Positions 42,059 to 50,989 of a stretch of DNA of 64,000 bases are shown in pieces. The stretch's first letter is position 1. Every line of letters begins with the position of its first letter. The notes below the pieces were generated by a model, which saw only the letters and a program-made list of their open reading frames with translations, was not told the DNA's origin and made no database searches. Position numbers and translations under genes: made by a program. The stretch is from JAGVPT01 sp963772165 (GTDB lineage Bacteria; Bacteroidota; Ignavibacteria; UBA10030; UBA8401), in the NCBI GenBank assembly GCA_963772165.1, contig CAVYWA010000009.1:248001-312000 (forward strand), given 5' to 3'.

Positions 42059-42415
42059 ATGATGCTATCTTACATTCCCATTATTTTAATGCTGGCCGTC
42101 GGCATTGTGCTCGGCGTTGTACTGTTGAAATTGCATCAGTGGCTCGGACCGCACCGACCAAACGACGAGAAAACTTCGACGTACGAGAGCGGAATGGAAC
42201 CCGTACGTTCTGCGCGTGAACGATTCTCGGTAAAATACTATATGGTTGCAGTCCTCTTTATCCTTTTTGACATCGAGGTCATCTTTCTGTATCCATGGGC
42301 AGTGAACTTTCGAGCGCTTGGAATGTTTGGATATATAGAGATGGTCGTTTTTATTGCAACGCTGCTAGTAGGGTATTTCTATATTTTGAGGAAGGGTGCG
42401 TTGAAATGGGATTAG
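42059..42415 (+). CDS. nuoA: NADH-quinone oxidoreductase subunit A
   Basis: Membrane subunit of complex I, 118 residues, three membrane segments: IPIILMLAVGIVLGVVLL, YYMVAVLFILFDIEVIFLYP and GYIEMVVFIATLLVGYFYIL. The second holds the conserved FDIEVIFLYPWA. The loop YESGMEP is the family signature. Overlaps nuoB by ten bases. Confidence 0.96.
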   Translation: MMLSYIPIILMLAVGIVLGVVLLKLHQWLGPHRPNDEKTSTYESGMEPVRSARERFSVKYYMVAVLFILFDIEVIFLYPWAVNFRALGMFGYIEMVVFIATLLVGYFYILRKGALKWD

Positions 42416-42936
42416 AACATGCCTTGGGCGACAGCCTTATTACGACTAAGATCGATGCAGCGATCAACTGGTGCAGAAAAAATTCCGTGTGGCCAATGCC
42501 TCTTGGAATATCGTGCTGTGGAATCGAAATGATGGCGCTGGTCGACCCGCGGTTCGATGCGTCGAGATTCGGGTCCGAAGTCATGCGTTTTTCTCCGCGG
42601 CAATGCGACCTGCTGATCGTCGCAGGAACGACGACGTACAAAATGGCAAAGGTGGTCCGGAAGATTTACGATCAGATGCCCGACCCAAAATGGGTCATCG
42701 CGATGGGAGTGTGCACCTCCACCGGCGGAATGTACCGTACATATTCCGTCGTCCAGGGCATCGACCAGTTTGTGCCGGTCGACGTATACGTCGCCGGCTG
42801 CCCCCCGCGCCCGGACAATCTTCTTAACGCCATCATGATGATCCAAGAAAAAATTGGACGCGGCGAAAGCCGAAGCACCCCGATGACGGTCGCCGAAGAA
42901 CGGCGGGAACAACAGCTTCTGCAAATTGGAGTTTGA
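42406..42936 (+). CDS. nuoB: NADH-quinone oxidoreductase subunit B
   Basis: Holds iron-sulphur cluster N2, the last centre before quinone. 176 residues from ATG 42406, inside the nuoA end; the longer frame to 42295 is a shadow. Cluster ligands: paired Cys in ISCCGIEMM, Cys in MGVCTSTGGMY and Cys in AGCPPRPDNLL. Confidence 0.96.
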   Translation: MGLEHALGDSLITTKIDAAINWCRKNSVWPMPLGISCCGIEMMALVDPRFDASRFGSEVMRFSPRQCDLLIVAGTTTYKMAKVVRKIYDQMPDPKWVIAMGVCTSTGGMYRTYSVVQGIDQFVPVDVYVAGCPPRPDNLLNAIMMIQEKIGRGESRSTPMTVAEERREQQLLQIGV

Positions 42937-43065
42937 AAAACCTTGGAATACAGGAGACAGGACACAAAAGACAGAATGATGCTTTATCGGTAAGCAGGAC
43001 GACCCAGCCTCCTGTATCCCATCTCCTGATTTTTGTATAATGTATTTCGATCTGCACACTTTAAT

Positions 43066-43548
43066 ATGCCAACAACACCGGTAGAAAAAATCAAAGCGAA
43101 GTTCCCCACAAGCCTTCTCGAAGTAAAAATTTTTCGGGACGAAACGACGCTCCATATCAAGAAAGAAGACATCGTGCTCGTTTGCACCTTCCTCCGGGAC
43201 GATGATGACTGCAGGTTCGATTACTTGAGCGACCTCTGCGGTGCCGATGCGTACACGCCTGAAAACAGGTTTGAAGTGGTTTACAATCTTTATTCCCTCC
43301 AAAATAAGCAGCGTGTGCGCCTGAAGGTCTTTACGGACGAGTCAAACCTTCATGTACCAAGTGTGACGTCTGTTTGGCCGGGGGCAGGATGGCCGGAGCG
43401 GGAAGCGTACGACATGTTCGGCATCATCTTCGACGGCAACAAGGACCTTCGCCGCATGTATATGCCCGAAGAATTCGAATACTTCCCTCTGAGAAAAGAT
43501 TTTCCCCTCATGGGCATCCCCGACTCAATCCCTCTACCGAGAAAATAA
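43066..43548 (+). CDS. nuoC: NADH-quinone oxidoreductase subunit C
   Basis: Peripheral-arm subunit, 160 residues from ATG 43066 (MPTTPVEKIKAKFP). Signature WPGAGWPEREAYDMFGIIFD followed by LRRMYMPEEFEYFPLRKDFP. Separate from nuoD, not fused. About 130 bp of AT-rich spacer precedes it. Confidence 0.95.
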   Translation: MPTTPVEKIKAKFPTSLLEVKIFRDETTLHIKKEDIVLVCTFLRDDDDCRFDYLSDLCGADAYTPENRFEVVYNLYSLQNKQRVRLKVFTDESNLHVPSVTSVWPGAGWPEREAYDMFGIIFDGNKDLRRMYMPEEFEYFPLRKDFPLMGIPDSIPLPRK

Positions 43549-43560
43549 TTTCAACAATCG

Positions 43561-44817
43561 ATGAGCAACGGGTACGAAATAGAGACAAAGAAGAGCAAAA
43601 TCCTCCATGCCTTGGAGGACAAAGATACGAGCGCCCAATTCACCGACCCGCTTGAGAATGAAATGATTCTCAACATGGGACCGCAACACCCGGCTACTCA
43701 CGGCGTTCTGCGATTGCTTATCAAGCTCGACGGGGAAACTGTTGCGGCCGTTGTTCCTGAACTTGGCTATCTCCACCGGGGTTACGAAAAGCTTGCCGAA
43801 AATTGCAACTATCACGAATTTATCCCGCACACCGACCGGCTCGACTACATCTCTCCGCTGATGAATAACACGGCGTACATCCTTGCCGTCGAAAAACTAT
43901 TAGGAGTCGAAGCGCCACGGCGCGCGCAATTCATTCGCGTTATCATCTCGGAACTTGCCCGCATCTCATCCCACCTTCTGGCTGTCGGAGCGCTTGGGCT
44001 GGATATCGGAGCAGTGACTGTATTCATGTGGACGTTCCGCGAGCGGGAAAAACTGTACGACATTTTCGAGACTCTGACGGGTGCACGTTTTACCACAAGC
44101 TACACGCGCATCGGCGGTATATCGCAGGATATGACCGATGAAACGAAAGCTACGATCCAGGATTTTATCAACCGGTTTCCGGCAAATCTCGCTGAATGCG
44201 AAAGCCTTCTCAACAGGAACAGGATTTTTGTCGAACGTACCGACGGCATAGGTGTCATCTCGCGCGAGGAAGCCATTGCGATGGGCTTTTCGGGGCCTAA
44301 CTTGCGCGGCTCCGGTGTCGAGCATGACCTCCGCCGGTCCAACCCCTACCTGGTGTACGAAGAATTGGATTTTAACATACCGGTCATCGCGGACGGGGAC
44401 TGCCTCGCACGCTACTACGTGCGCATTAACGAAATGAAAGAGAGCGTGCGCATCCTGCAACAAGCGCTGGATAAGATTCCCGCCGGACCGGTTCATGCAT
44501 TCGAGCCGAAGAAAGTTTTGCCGAAAAAAGAGCGCGTGTACACCAAGATGGAAGAGCTGATTCACGATTTCATGATCATCAATTTCGGCGTTAATCCACC
44601 TGCCGGAGAGGTGTACCATGCCATCGAAGGCTCCAAAGGGGAACTCGGGTTTTATATCCAGAGCCGGGGTGAGGGACATCCCTGGCGATTAAAAATCCGC
44701 TCCCCTTCATTCATGAATTTGCAGCTGCTCCCTCTTTTGCTAAAAGGGAGAATGATCTCCGATGTCGTTGCAATTATCGGCAGCATCGACCCTGTGATGG
44801 GAGAAGCCGATAAATAA
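43561..44817 (+). CDS. nuoD: NADH-quinone oxidoreductase subunit D
   Basis: Forms the quinone pocket with NuoB. 418 residues: NMGPQHPATHGVLRLLIKLD, YLHRGYEKLAE, LDYISPLMNNTAYILAVE, and the C-terminal SPSFMNLQLLPLLLKG and IIGSIDPVMGEADK. The quinone-site His and Tyr regions are intact. Starts 12 bp after nuoC. Confidence 0.97.
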   Translation: MSNGYEIETKKSKILHALEDKDTSAQFTDPLENEMILNMGPQHPATHGVLRLLIKLDGETVAAVVPELGYLHRGYEKLAENCNYHEFIPHTDRLDYISPLMNNTAYILAVEKLLGVEAPRRAQFIRVIISELARISSHLLAVGALGLDIGAVTVFMWTFREREKLYDIFETLTGARFTTSYTRIGGISQDMTDETKATIQDFINRFPANLAECESLLNRNRIFVERTDGIGVISREEAIAMGFSGPNLRGSGVEHDLRRSNPYLVYEELDFNIPVIADGDCLARYYVRINEMKESVRILQQALDKIPAGPVHAFEPKKVLPKKERVYTKMEELIHDFMIINFGVNPPAGEVYHAIEGSKGELGFYIQSRGEGHPWRLKIRSPSFMNLQLLPLLLKGRMISDVVAIIGSIDPVMGEADK

Positions 44818-44923
44818 ACAGGCGTTAGCTTTTGGCTGTTTGCTCTTGACAAATAATATCGAAATGAGATTCGGCCAAAATCGAATGGCAAACAACTAAT
44901 GCCTAATTCCTCATTCCTATACT

Positions 44924-45388
44924 ATGTTAACTGAAGAGAACTTAAAAAAAGCTGATGAGATCCGGAAACGGTACCCCGCGTCTCAAGCAGCGTTATTGCC
45001 CATCCTCTGGATTGCCCAGGAGCAAGAGGGCTGGATATCCGAAGAGATGATGCGGTACATCGGGAAACTTTTGGAACTCCCGTACGGACACATCCTCGGA
45101 GTCGTAACGTTCTACTCCATGTACAACTCCAGGAAGCTCGGCACATACCACATTGAAGTCTGCACAAACATCTCGTGCATGCTTCGCGGCTCGGATAAGA
45201 TTCTGGAGACGATCGAACATCGGTGCGGCGCAAAACCGGGACAGACTTCTGCCGACGGCAAGTGGACGGTAAGCGAGGTCGAATGCATGGGTGCCTGCGG
45301 AGGCGCTCCGATGCTGTCGATCGGTGAAGAATACTACGAAAACTTGACGCCGGAAAAAACCGAAAATATCCTCGCATCATTAAAATAA
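44924..45388 (+). CDS. nuoE: NADH-quinone oxidoreductase subunit E
   Basis: NADH-module subunit with a 2Fe-2S cluster. 154 residues. Ligands: EVCTNISCMLRGSD (first two Cys) and EVECMGACGGAPML (second two). The helical start LLPILWIAQEQEGWISEEMM is typical. About 105 bp after nuoD. Confidence 0.96.
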   Translation: MLTEENLKKADEIRKRYPASQAALLPILWIAQEQEGWISEEMMRYIGKLLELPYGHILGVVTFYSMYNSRKLGTYHIEVCTNISCMLRGSDKILETIEHRCGAKPGQTSADGKWTVSEVECMGACGGAPMLSIGEEYYENLTPEKTENILASLK

Positions 45389-45436
45389 AATCATTGTCAA
45401 CGTTGTTCACCTTGACAATGTTTAGACAGAATACGC

Positions 45437-46714
45437 ATGGAACGATATATCCTCCCCGAAATTCCGAATTATCACATGCTCGAAGTGTACGAGCAGCATG
45501 GCGGGTACGGCGCGCTGAAAAAAGCGCTCGGCATGAAGCCGGAAGAAGTCACGGACGAGGTAAAGAAATCGAACCTTCGCGGACGGGGCGGCGCGTGCTT
45601 TCCGACCGGCTTGAAATGGACATTCATGCCGAAGCAAACGACAAAACCAAAATATTTATGCGTCAACGGGGACGAATCGGAACCGGGCACTTTCAAGGAT
45701 CGTCAGATTTTCGAGCTCAATCCTCACATGCTGATCGAGGGAACGGTGATCGCATGCTATGCCATGGGAATAACGACGGCCTACATTTACATCCGCGGAG
45801 AATATGGCAGATGGATAAAAATGCTTCAAAAGGCGCTCGATGACGCGTATGCAAAAAATTATGTCGGACAGAATATCCTTTCATCGGGCTTTTCCACAAA
45901 TATCGTCCTTCACAAAGGCGCCGGCGCATACATTTGCGGAGAAGAGTCGGCTCTCATGAATTCACTCGAAGGGCAGCGAGGCTACCCGCGGGTGAAGCCG
46001 CCGTTCCCTGCACAAAACGGCGTCTGGGGCTGCCCTACAACAATCAACAATGTCGAAACCATCTGCAACGCTCCCCTCATCATCAATAAGGGGTGGGAGT
46101 GGTATTCGAAAATCGGCGCGCCGAAACACCCGGGACCGATCCTCGTCGGCATCAGCGGCCATGTCAACAAACCCGGGGTGTATGAAGTTCCAACCGGCGA
46201 ACTGCTGACAGATTTGATTTACCGGTATGCCGGAGGGATTCCGGGAGACAAAAAGCTTAAGGCCCTGATTCCCGGCGGGTCATCGACAATGATTCTCCGC
46301 GGCGAATCGATCGAAGGGGTTCGTATGGATGCCGATTCTCTGAAAGCCGCAGGCTCGTCCGTCGGCACGGCGGGGATGATTGTCATGGACGAGGATACGG
46401 ATCTTATCCGCGTCATCACCCGCATCGCAAAATTCTATTACCATGAATCGTGCGGCCAATGTACGCCGTGCCGCGAAGGAACAGGATGGCTCTGGAAAAT
46501 TCTAAAGCGTTTCGAAACAGGGGGCGCTCAAGAAAAAGACATTGATTTACTGATGGACATTGCCAATAATATAGAGGGCAATACGATTTGTGCATTAGGC
46601 GATGCGGCTGCATGGCCCGTGCAGAGCATGATCCGGCGTTTTCGTGATGAGTTTGAGAAACGCGTGCCGAAGGCTCCATCCGTGACTCGAACCACCGCGC
46701 CTGCTGCTTCCTGA
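45437..46714 (+). CDS. nuoF: NADH-quinone oxidoreductase subunit F
   Basis: Binds NADH, FMN and a 4Fe-4S cluster. 425 residues. NADH/FMN loops: LRGRGGACFPTGLKW and GAGAYICGEESALMNSLEG; cluster ligands in HESCGQCTPCREGTGW and TICALGDAAAWPVQS. The nuo run stops here: nuoG to nuoN are not downstream, so the remaining genes lie elsewhere. Confidence 0.97.
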   Translation: MERYILPEIPNYHMLEVYEQHGGYGALKKALGMKPEEVTDEVKKSNLRGRGGACFPTGLKWTFMPKQTTKPKYLCVNGDESEPGTFKDRQIFELNPHMLIEGTVIACYAMGITTAYIYIRGEYGRWIKMLQKALDDAYAKNYVGQNILSSGFSTNIVLHKGAGAYICGEESALMNSLEGQRGYPRVKPPFPAQNGVWGCPTTINNVETICNAPLIINKGWEWYSKIGAPKHPGPILVGISGHVNKPGVYEVPTGELLTDLIYRYAGGIPGDKKLKALIPGGSSTMILRGESIEGVRMDADSLKAAGSSVGTAGMIVMDEDTDLIRVITRIAKFYYHESCGQCTPCREGTGWLWKILKRFETGGAQEKDIDLLMDIANNIEGNTICALGDAAAWPVQSMIRRFRDEFEKRVPKAPSVTRTTAPAAS

Positions 46715-46752
46715 GAATCTCTAGGAATATACCATTATCAATCGTTCACTGA

Positions 46753-47610
46753 ATGCGAGCCTTTTCTTCGTTTCAAAGAATCAGCATAGCGGTTTATTTT
46801 TTCGGCATTATCCCGGTCACTCTTCTCTCCCAACAATCTCCTATCCCGACGGAAACGCCCCAAATTCTCCCAGCGGGGGAAGCACATGCTGAGGTCGGCA
46901 TCGGACAGTACGTGGACCAAACGTTTCCACTCTCCGGCCTGGAAGGTACATTAACAAAGCTCGGCACCCTCCGTTTCGGCTTCTCGTACGACAACAACGT
47001 CGAGCTTCAGTTTGATGGCACTCTTCACGATTTACTGGAGGTCAAAAGCCGGCATGAAGCGTTGAACAGCTCCTTAGCGACGACTAATGCTTATACCGGC
47101 GACGTCGGCGATTTCACCCTCTGGACAAAATTTCGATTGATTTCCGAATACCATTTTTTTTCAACCGTCTCGGTCCGGTTTGGCGTTCAGCTTCCGGATG
47201 CCAGCAACAGATCGGGTCTGGGTGTGAATGCATTCGACTTCTATTCTTCATTTCTGCTGGAAAAGCATTTCGGCGGCATCCGATGGGTGTTAAATGCCGG
47301 ACTCGGAATTCTTGGCAGCCCAGCAGAGTTGCGACAGCAGCATGAGGTACTTATATACGGGTTTGGAAGTTATGTACCATTGGGAGATCATTTAAACGTT
47401 ATCCTCGAAACAGCGGGTAGAGACGGGCACCAAGGTCCCGGAATATATCGGCTTGCAAACGCAAACGCTGGCGTACAAACAACACTCGCCGGCCTTTCTT
47501 GGAAACTTCTTGGCGTGATCTCTTTTTCCCCGTCGGATAATTCCAAAGGCGTTCAGCTTGTCGCCGGGTATGATTTTTCAATCATAGAAAACATTGCGTC
47601 TGTCAACTGA
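46753..47610 (+). CDS. Probable outer-membrane beta-barrel protein
   Basis: 285 residues. N-terminal signal peptide ending near LLSQQS, then alternating hydrophobic/polar strands (FGFSYDNNVELQFDGTLHD, FTLWTKFRLISEYHF, HFGGIRWVLNAGLGILG) ending in GVQLVAGYDFSIIENIASVN. The pattern fits a transporter-like or DUF3187-like barrel; no enzymatic motif is seen. It follows nuoF by 38 bp but is not an obvious part of complex I. Function unknown. Confidence 0.75.
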   Translation: MRAFSSFQRISIAVYFFGIIPVTLLSQQSPIPTETPQILPAGEAHAEVGIGQYVDQTFPLSGLEGTLTKLGTLRFGFSYDNNVELQFDGTLHDLLEVKSRHEALNSSLATTNAYTGDVGDFTLWTKFRLISEYHFFSTVSVRFGVQLPDASNRSGLGVNAFDFYSSFLLEKHFGGIRWVLNAGLGILGSPAELRQQHEVLIYGFGSYVPLGDHLNVILETAGRDGHQGPGIYRLANANAGVQTTLAGLSWKLLGVISFSPSDNSKGVQLVAGYDFSIIENIASVN

Positions 47611-47646
47611 CAGGCAGCACCGGGAAAAATATTTGACAACAAGGAT

Positions 47647-48591
47647 ATGAAGTCCGTCAAACCTAAAGCACTTCGCCACGGGGACGTCATCGGGGTGATT
47701 GCGCCCGCAAGCCCTCCGACATCACAAGAAAAAATCGACAAGGGGGCGGAATATCTCGAACGTCTCGGCTACCGCGTTAAGTTTGGAAAAAATGTCCGCG
47801 CTGTGCGCGGCTTTCTCGCAGGCACCGATGAAGAACGTGCCGCAGACGTCAATGAAATGTTCGCCGATAAGCAAGTACGAGCGATCATTGCCGTAAGAGG
47901 GGGATACGGAACGCCCCGGCTGCTGCCACTCATCAACTACCAACTCATCAAGCGCAATCCAAAAATCTTCGTCGGTTACAGCGACCTCACCGCATTACAA
48001 CTGGCGTTGTACAAAAAAACGTGGATGGTTTCATTCTCCGGGCCAATGGCGGGAGTAGAAATGTTCAAAGGCATCGACGCTTTTACCGAAGAACATTTTT
48101 GGAGGATGGTCACATCGACCAAAAAATCGGGCGTGATCCATAATCCTGATTCACGTCCGCTCACACCGCTTGTGAAAGGAAAAGCTTCCGGAGTTCTGGT
48201 CGGTGGAAATTTATCCCTCATCACTTCCATCGCCGGAACCCCGTATGCACCTTCATTCAAGAATTCAATTTTGTTTTTTGAAGAGATCGGCGAAGAGTGC
48301 TACCGGTTTGACCGTCTGATGAACCAGCTGGCTCTAACAGGAATCTTTCGAAACACCAAGGGCATCGTTGTCGGCGAATTGACCGATATCAAAGCATCCG
48401 ACCCAACGACGCCGTTTCTCACCGTTGACGAAATCGTCGCTGATCACCTCTCTCATCTATCAAAACCAATCCTTACAGGGCTCATGTACGGCCACGTTGC
48501 TCGAAAACTCACCATGCCAATCGGGATCAGGGCATCGATCGACACCGCACAATGTTCACTTTCATTCCTTGAGGCTGCCGTTGACCGGTAA
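47647..48591 (+). CDS. S66-family LD-carboxypeptidase (LdcA/MccF-like)
   Basis: Serine peptidase that trims murein tetrapeptides or detoxifies microcin-like adducts. 314 residues. Nucleophile Ser in FVGYSDLTALQLAL, Glu in ILFFEEIGEECYRFDRLMN, His in LMYGHVARKLTMPIG. RGGYGTPRLLPLINY is the usual substrate-side motif. No signal peptide, so cytoplasmic, in line with murein recycling. Last gene before the MITE and element II. Confidence 0.92.
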   Translation: MKSVKPKALRHGDVIGVIAPASPPTSQEKIDKGAEYLERLGYRVKFGKNVRAVRGFLAGTDEERAADVNEMFADKQVRAIIAVRGGYGTPRLLPLINYQLIKRNPKIFVGYSDLTALQLALYKKTWMVSFSGPMAGVEMFKGIDAFTEEHFWRMVTSTKKSGVIHNPDSRPLTPLVKGKASGVLVGGNLSLITSIAGTPYAPSFKNSILFFEEIGEECYRFDRLMNQLALTGIFRNTKGIVVGELTDIKASDPTTPFLTVDEIVADHLSHLSKPILTGLMYGHVARKLTMPIGIRASIDTAQCSLSFLEAAVDR

Positions 48592-48633
48592 GATATGCAG
48601 GCGGTTGAGGTAATTAAATTCTGCCAATGCCGG

Positions 48634-48641
48634 AGCTTTTG
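48634..48641. repeat. AGCTTTTG target copy 1 (left of MITE)
   Basis: First of three identical 8-mers (also 48798-48805 and 52879-52886) that bracket the MITE and element II. Confidence 0.9.
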
Positions 48642-48797
48642 GGTAGTGGGGTCTTTTGAATCAACGGTCATTGCGGGGCGTTTTTTGCCGAAGTCTCGAA
48701 GGTATCCCGTACAGCGGGACCATCCCCATTAAACAAAAGGATTGCTTCGTCGCTCCGCTCCCCGCAATGACTTTATTCTTCAAAAGAGCCCATTACC
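48642..48797. mobile_element. 156-bp MITE of the element I/II family
   Basis: Ends GGTAGTGGGGTCTTTTGAA (48642-48660) and, read inward from 48797, GGTAATGGGCTCTTTTGAA: 17 of 19 match. AGCTTTTG lies on both sides. There is no gene inside. The body contains a widespread hairpin-type repeat (GTCATTGCGGGG at 48667-48678 with CCCCGCAATGAC at 48760-48771). It must be moved by a transposase supplied by a relative such as element II next door. Confidence 0.85.
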
Positions 48798-48805
48798 AGC
48801 TTTTG
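48798..48805. repeat. AGCTTTTG target copy 2 (between MITE and element II)
   Basis: Shared boundary: it closes the MITE duplication and opens that of element II. Confidence 0.9.
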
Positions 48806-48856
48806 GGTAGTGACTCATTTTGAAATGGCTTTTTCAGTCTGTTTTTACGAATATGC

Positions 48857-48885
48857 TTGACAAGACAAGTAGTAAGCCGTATATT
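48857..48885 (+). promoter_or_regulatory. Promoter of the first element II gene (leaderless)
   Basis: TTGACA (48857-48862), 17 bp, TATATT (48880-48885). The start codon at 48891 is only five bases after the -10, so the message should begin at or next to the ATG with no ribosome site. Confidence 0.75.
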
Positions 48886-48890
48886 CCGGC

Positions 48891-49127
48891 ATGAAAAAAC
48901 CTAAAAGACCACGCGACACAAACCAGCTCGCTAAAAACATTGTCGATTTAGCTACTGGAGAGATAATTGAAAAAACTGAAATAGACTCTGCCGCCGCCTA
49001 TGCCTCTGCGTTTGCCCGTAAGGGTGGATTAAAAGGGGGAGTGGCAAGGGCAAAAAGTCTTACCAAGGCGCAACGTGTTAAGATCGCCAAGTCTGGAGCA
49101 ATGGCACGTTGGAATAAGAAAAAATAA
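48891..49127 (+). CDS. Small basic protein with RKGGLKGGxARA motif
   Basis: 78 residues, very rich in Lys, Arg and Ala: MKKPKRPRDTNQLAKNIVDL, then FARKGGLKGGVARAKSLTKA and SGAMARWNKKK at the end. This small-protein type (KRPRDxNQLAK...GGLKGG...ARW) is widespread in bacteria and mobile DNA, without a known function; a nucleic-acid-binding role is likely from the charge. The predicted message is leaderless. Confidence 0.78.
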   Translation: MKKPKRPRDTNQLAKNIVDLATGEIIEKTEIDSAAAYASAFARKGGLKGGVARAKSLTKAQRVKIAKSGAMARWNKKK

Positions 49128-49642
49128 CCCCTCTCACGTTGATACCTCACTCCCAGCGAACCTTTCTTTTTGACTTTGCGTTAGATTACTAAAGAAAGGT
49201 AAAAATTAGCCACCGTAGGAAATATGTTCAGTGTGTAATTGTAAATATGGAGAAATTTGCGTATTTTATGGGGTCGTCTCAGGGTACAGTTTTTGCATAT
49301 TATCTTTGCGTAGTGTTAAATTATCGAGAAATTTTCATTTTTTCCCTTGACATTCGTTGAAAATGAGTATATTCTAGTGCGCCGGACTTGAAAAAGCAGT
49401 CCACTATTAACCAATCGTCAGCAACACACTATGCGCAGGGGGTTGCAAATATTAAGCTACACGTCGCCGCAGCTTAATTCCGACTCAGTAGTTGGAATTA
49501 TTTCATTTTCGCGCATTACCCTTCTCGAAATTTTTCATGACGCTAATCTCCCCCTTTCCCTCGCGTGTCAAAGAATGCGCAAGGCATTGCTTTCTCGAAT
49601 CATGCACTCAAACACTTTGTACTTTAAAAACTGGCAACAAAA
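49128..49642 (+). other. Non-coding stretch within element II with a possible promoter
   Basis: About 515 bp. A possible promoter TTGACA (49347-49352), 17 bp, TATTCT (49370-49375) faces the membrane-protein gene; with TATATT (49368-49373) the spacer would be 15. Short frames such as 49431-49679 lack ribosome sites and overlap the next gene. Otherwise nothing is recognised. Confidence 0.45.
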
Positions 49643-50293
49643 ATGGATACGTCGGCAACATCTATGTTTACCACAGTAAATAACATTGTAGCGTTTGGCT
49701 CCCACGCGGTTATTGTTATCATAGGGATTATTGGGATGGTCACCGTTGTTTACAAATTCTGGACCGGTGGTTTTCATTTTATCAAGGTGGCAAAGAAAAT
49801 AAGTAAGTTTGTGGATCGGGTAGATTGTGTTGTAGATGACTTTTGGCCTGAAATTTTAGGTGGAATGGAGAAAGCAGGATATGTAGCTACTGGAGCTTCT
49901 GCAAGATGGGCTTCTGCTCAGGCTAAAATATTGAAGTCGCAAAGTCCAATTGAAATCACGCCAACTGGAAGACAAATTATTGATGAGATAGGTTTTGAAA
50001 AAATCTATAATGACAATGTAGCCGTTTTCCAAAAATTTTTAAAAGAGAAGTTAGCGGGAACATCTGTCTTAACAGAATATGATGTTGAGCAAGCGTCTTT
50101 AAAGGTGGTGGCTGATCTTTTTGATAAAAGCGATCCGTTAATAAAAAGTGCGGAAAGCTATACATTTAACCACCCACAAATGCCCATATCACAGTTGCAG
50201 GCCCTCTTGGGTATTTTCATCAGAGACACTATCATCAAAGACCCAAAAATGAGACAGAGTTTTGGACTGGCCGCACCCGAAATAAAGCCATAA
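49643..50293 (+). CDS. Membrane-anchored protein of unknown function (element II cargo)
   Basis: 216 residues. One clear N-terminal membrane segment (about 14-40, FGSHAVIVIIGIIGMVTVVY) and a soluble, mainly helical remainder. SPIEITPTGRQIIDEIGFEK near residue 100 resembles a short winged-helix opening, but I do not recognise the family. The base composition is more AT-rich than in neighbouring chromosomal genes. A strong terminator follows 27 bp after the stop, so it forms its own transcription unit. Confidence 0.72.
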   Translation: MDTSATSMFTTVNNIVAFGSHAVIVIIGIIGMVTVVYKFWTGGFHFIKVAKKISKFVDRVDCVVDDFWPEILGGMEKAGYVATGASARWASAQAKILKSQSPIEITPTGRQIIDEIGFEKIYNDNVAVFQKFLKEKLAGTSVLTEYDVEQASLKVVADLFDKSDPLIKSAESYTFNHPQMPISQLQALLGIFIRDTIIKDPKMRQSFGLAAPEIKP

Positions 50294-50319
50294 GACCAGC
50301 TATCAGCTTTGTGTGTGAG

Positions 50320-50354
50320 ACCCCAAAAAGGCAAATACCTCTTTGGGGTTTTTT
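50320..50354 (+). terminator. Rho-independent terminator after the membrane-protein gene
   Basis: Stem CCCCAAA (50321-50327) with TTTGGGG (50342-50348), inner AGG/CCT pairs, then six T. Confidence 0.88.
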
Positions 50355-50466
50355 GTTGTTTAAAGTCCGCCTCGATGGCACTCTTCTGCTTTAAATTATC
50401 CCTCTATAGGTATTGCGTGTTAGTCTAAAACGCCGTATTTTTGTACTACCTATAAGGGTATAAAAA

Positions 50467-50862
50467 ATGAAGCGCTCTTTAACTTCTAAAATGTTCCGAA
50501 ATCAAAAACTCTGCATTCAACATCTTGAATCTATTAGGTGGAAAAAGGGCGTTTGCTGCCCTTATTGTTTTTCAGTTAGGAACAGCGTTGAAAAGTCACA
50601 GAACAGGCATCATTGTACTGAATGCAATCGCTCCTTTAGTGTCACTGTAAACACGATTTTCCATGATTCAAAGTTACCGTTGCCAATGTGGTTTATGGCT
50701 ATTGAGCTAATTATGAAATCATCGAAAGAGATAAGCGTCCGGGAATTACAAGAATCCCTCGGCGTACCATATAAAACGGCTTGGTATGTAGCGATGAGAA
50801 TTAGGAGGGCGATGATCGACCAAATTAAGTTCTTGAAAGCAATTATTTCGCCTAAAAGCTAA
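50467..50862 (+). CDS. Truncated IS1595-type transposase: zinc ribbon and helix-turn-helix only
   Basis: 131 residues. Zinc ribbon CCPYCFSVRNSVEKSQNRHH, then CTECNRSFSVTVNTIFHDSK, then helix-turn-helix LIMKSSKEISVRELQESLGV and PYKTAWYVAMRIRRAM. This is the N-terminal third of an IS1595/IS1016-type transposase; the DDE (ISXO2-like) catalytic domain is missing, and the sequence after the stop does not resume it in any frame. It may be a dead remnant of a nested insertion or a domesticated DNA-binding protein. The frame is neat and uninterrupted, which favours some retained use. Confidence 0.75.
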   Translation: MKRSLTSKMFRNQKLCIQHLESIRWKKGVCCPYCFSVRNSVEKSQNRHHCTECNRSFSVTVNTIFHDSKLPLPMWFMAIELIMKSSKEISVRELQESLGVPYKTAWYVAMRIRRAMIDQIKFLKAIISPKS

Positions 50863-50989
50863 TGATTGAGGTCGGTCCGCAATACAAATAAGAGTTGGGA
50901 TTTTTAGCCAAATTTAAATACCTCGTTTAAGAAAACAAGGAATTTGGGGCAATTTTGCCGGTCCGCAAACATGAAGAAAGGAACAGAAA

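Noticed and set aside
50467..50862. Complete IS1595 element inside element II
   Set aside because: The DDE domain is absent and no inverted repeats or target duplication were seen around it.
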